In this document: positions 14,010 to 14,275 of the stretch, one piece after another
How positions within the stretch are numbered: the first letter of the stretch is position 1
Layout: every line of letters begins with the position of its first letter
Assembly: GCA_039024315.1 (NCBI GenBank)
Contig: JBCCQN010000210.1
Span: 1 to 14,275 of the forward strand
DNA: 14,275 nt
From: JBCAWW01 sp039024315
GTDB taxonomy: Bacteria; Bacteroidota; Bacteroidia; J057
Direction of reading: 5' to 3'
Position numbers and translations under genes: made by a program
Notes under the pieces: model-generated
The model's database searches: none
Told to the model about the DNA's origin: nothing
What the model saw: only the letters and a program-made list of their open reading frames with translations

Positions 14010-14275
14010 ATGCGATTAAGCTTCGCTTTCTTACTTTTTGTTCTGTTATCCAGTAACTCCTTCGCTCAAAGAACCCACATGTTTTCCTTCGGTATGGGTA
14101 CCACCTATTACAATGGTGACCTTACTGATCAGCTCAACAATATGTTGTTTCGCCCTGCGGCACATATTGGCTACACCAAGTATTTTACGCCTCATTTTAG
14201 CTATCGACTCGGTTTTTCCTATGGTCAGATTGGTGCTTCTGATACAGAAGCCCTTGCTGCCACCCGCCGTCAGCG
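14010..14275 (+). CDS. Outer-membrane beta-barrel protein, N-terminal part
   Basis: Eighty-eight codons are visible before the right edge cuts the gene. Residues 1-19 form a signal peptide (MRLSFAFLLFVLLSSNSFA) with likely cleavage before QRTH. The following part, SFGMGTTYYNGDLTD then AAHIGYTKYFTPHFSYRLGFSYGQIGAS, alternates polar and hydrophobic residues in short beta strands with aromatic belts. The YYxGDLTD segment and the following HIGYTKYFTPHFSYR segment resemble DUF6089-like barrels common in Bacteroidota. It should be in the outer membrane; its function cannot be told from this part. The spacing from the redox operon (159 bases) and the -7 match suggest separate transcription. Confidence 0.78.
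   Translation, partial: MRLSFAFLLFVLLSSNSFAQRTHMFSFGMGTTYYNGDLTDQLNNMLFRPAAHIGYTKYFTPHFSYRLGFSYGQIGASDTEALAATRRQ

Overview
The window looks like chromosomal DNA from a Bacteroidota bacterium, probably of the Saprospiria/Lewinella type. The reasons are a type IX secretion (T9SS) C-terminal sorting domain on a large surface protein, a start of an outer-membrane barrel typical of that group, two promoters that match the Bacteroidota form (TTG or TTTG, about 20 bases, TAnnTTTG), and the near absence of Shine-Dalgarno sequences. The class-level placement is inference; the phylum is well supported.

Left end (1-1103, minus strand): an operon-like run of a DUF433 antitoxin, a DUF5615 PIN-like toxin overlapping it by one base, and, three bases later, a MoxR/ChlI-type AAA+ ATPase cut by the window edge. 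The toxin gene carries a one-base frameshift and an Asp-to-Asn change in its first acidic motif, so it is probably dead. Divergently, 1166-2332 holds a LuxE-like adenylating enzyme and a tiny four-cysteine protein. Then comes a secreted 1021-residue TPR/ankyrin protein (2462-5527) ended by a clear terminator that separates it from the convergent gene.

Middle (5577-8417, minus strand): a stand-alone FIST sensory-domain protein and a 479-residue helical protein of unknown function. Between them lies an inverted pair of 17-base hairpin repeats resembling a REPIN. A variant hairpin with a compensatory base-pair change lies at 11466-11481.

Right half (8568-14275): a 860-residue T9SS cargo protein (seven FG-GAP repeats, FnIII-like region, dockerin-like and cohesin-like regions, sorting domain); a bidirectional terminator shared with a minus-strand tRNA-Phe(GAA), which has its own excellent promoter; a two-gene HdrDE-like redox module (membrane heme-b/ferredoxin protein plus CCG-domain protein) behind another excellent promoter; and the start of an outer-membrane beta-barrel gene.

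No prophage, integrase, transposase, CRISPR array or rRNA was seen. The most unusual items are the REP-like hairpin family, the decayed toxin placed directly before an AAA+ gene, and the dockerin-plus-cohesin arrangement in one secreted protein.
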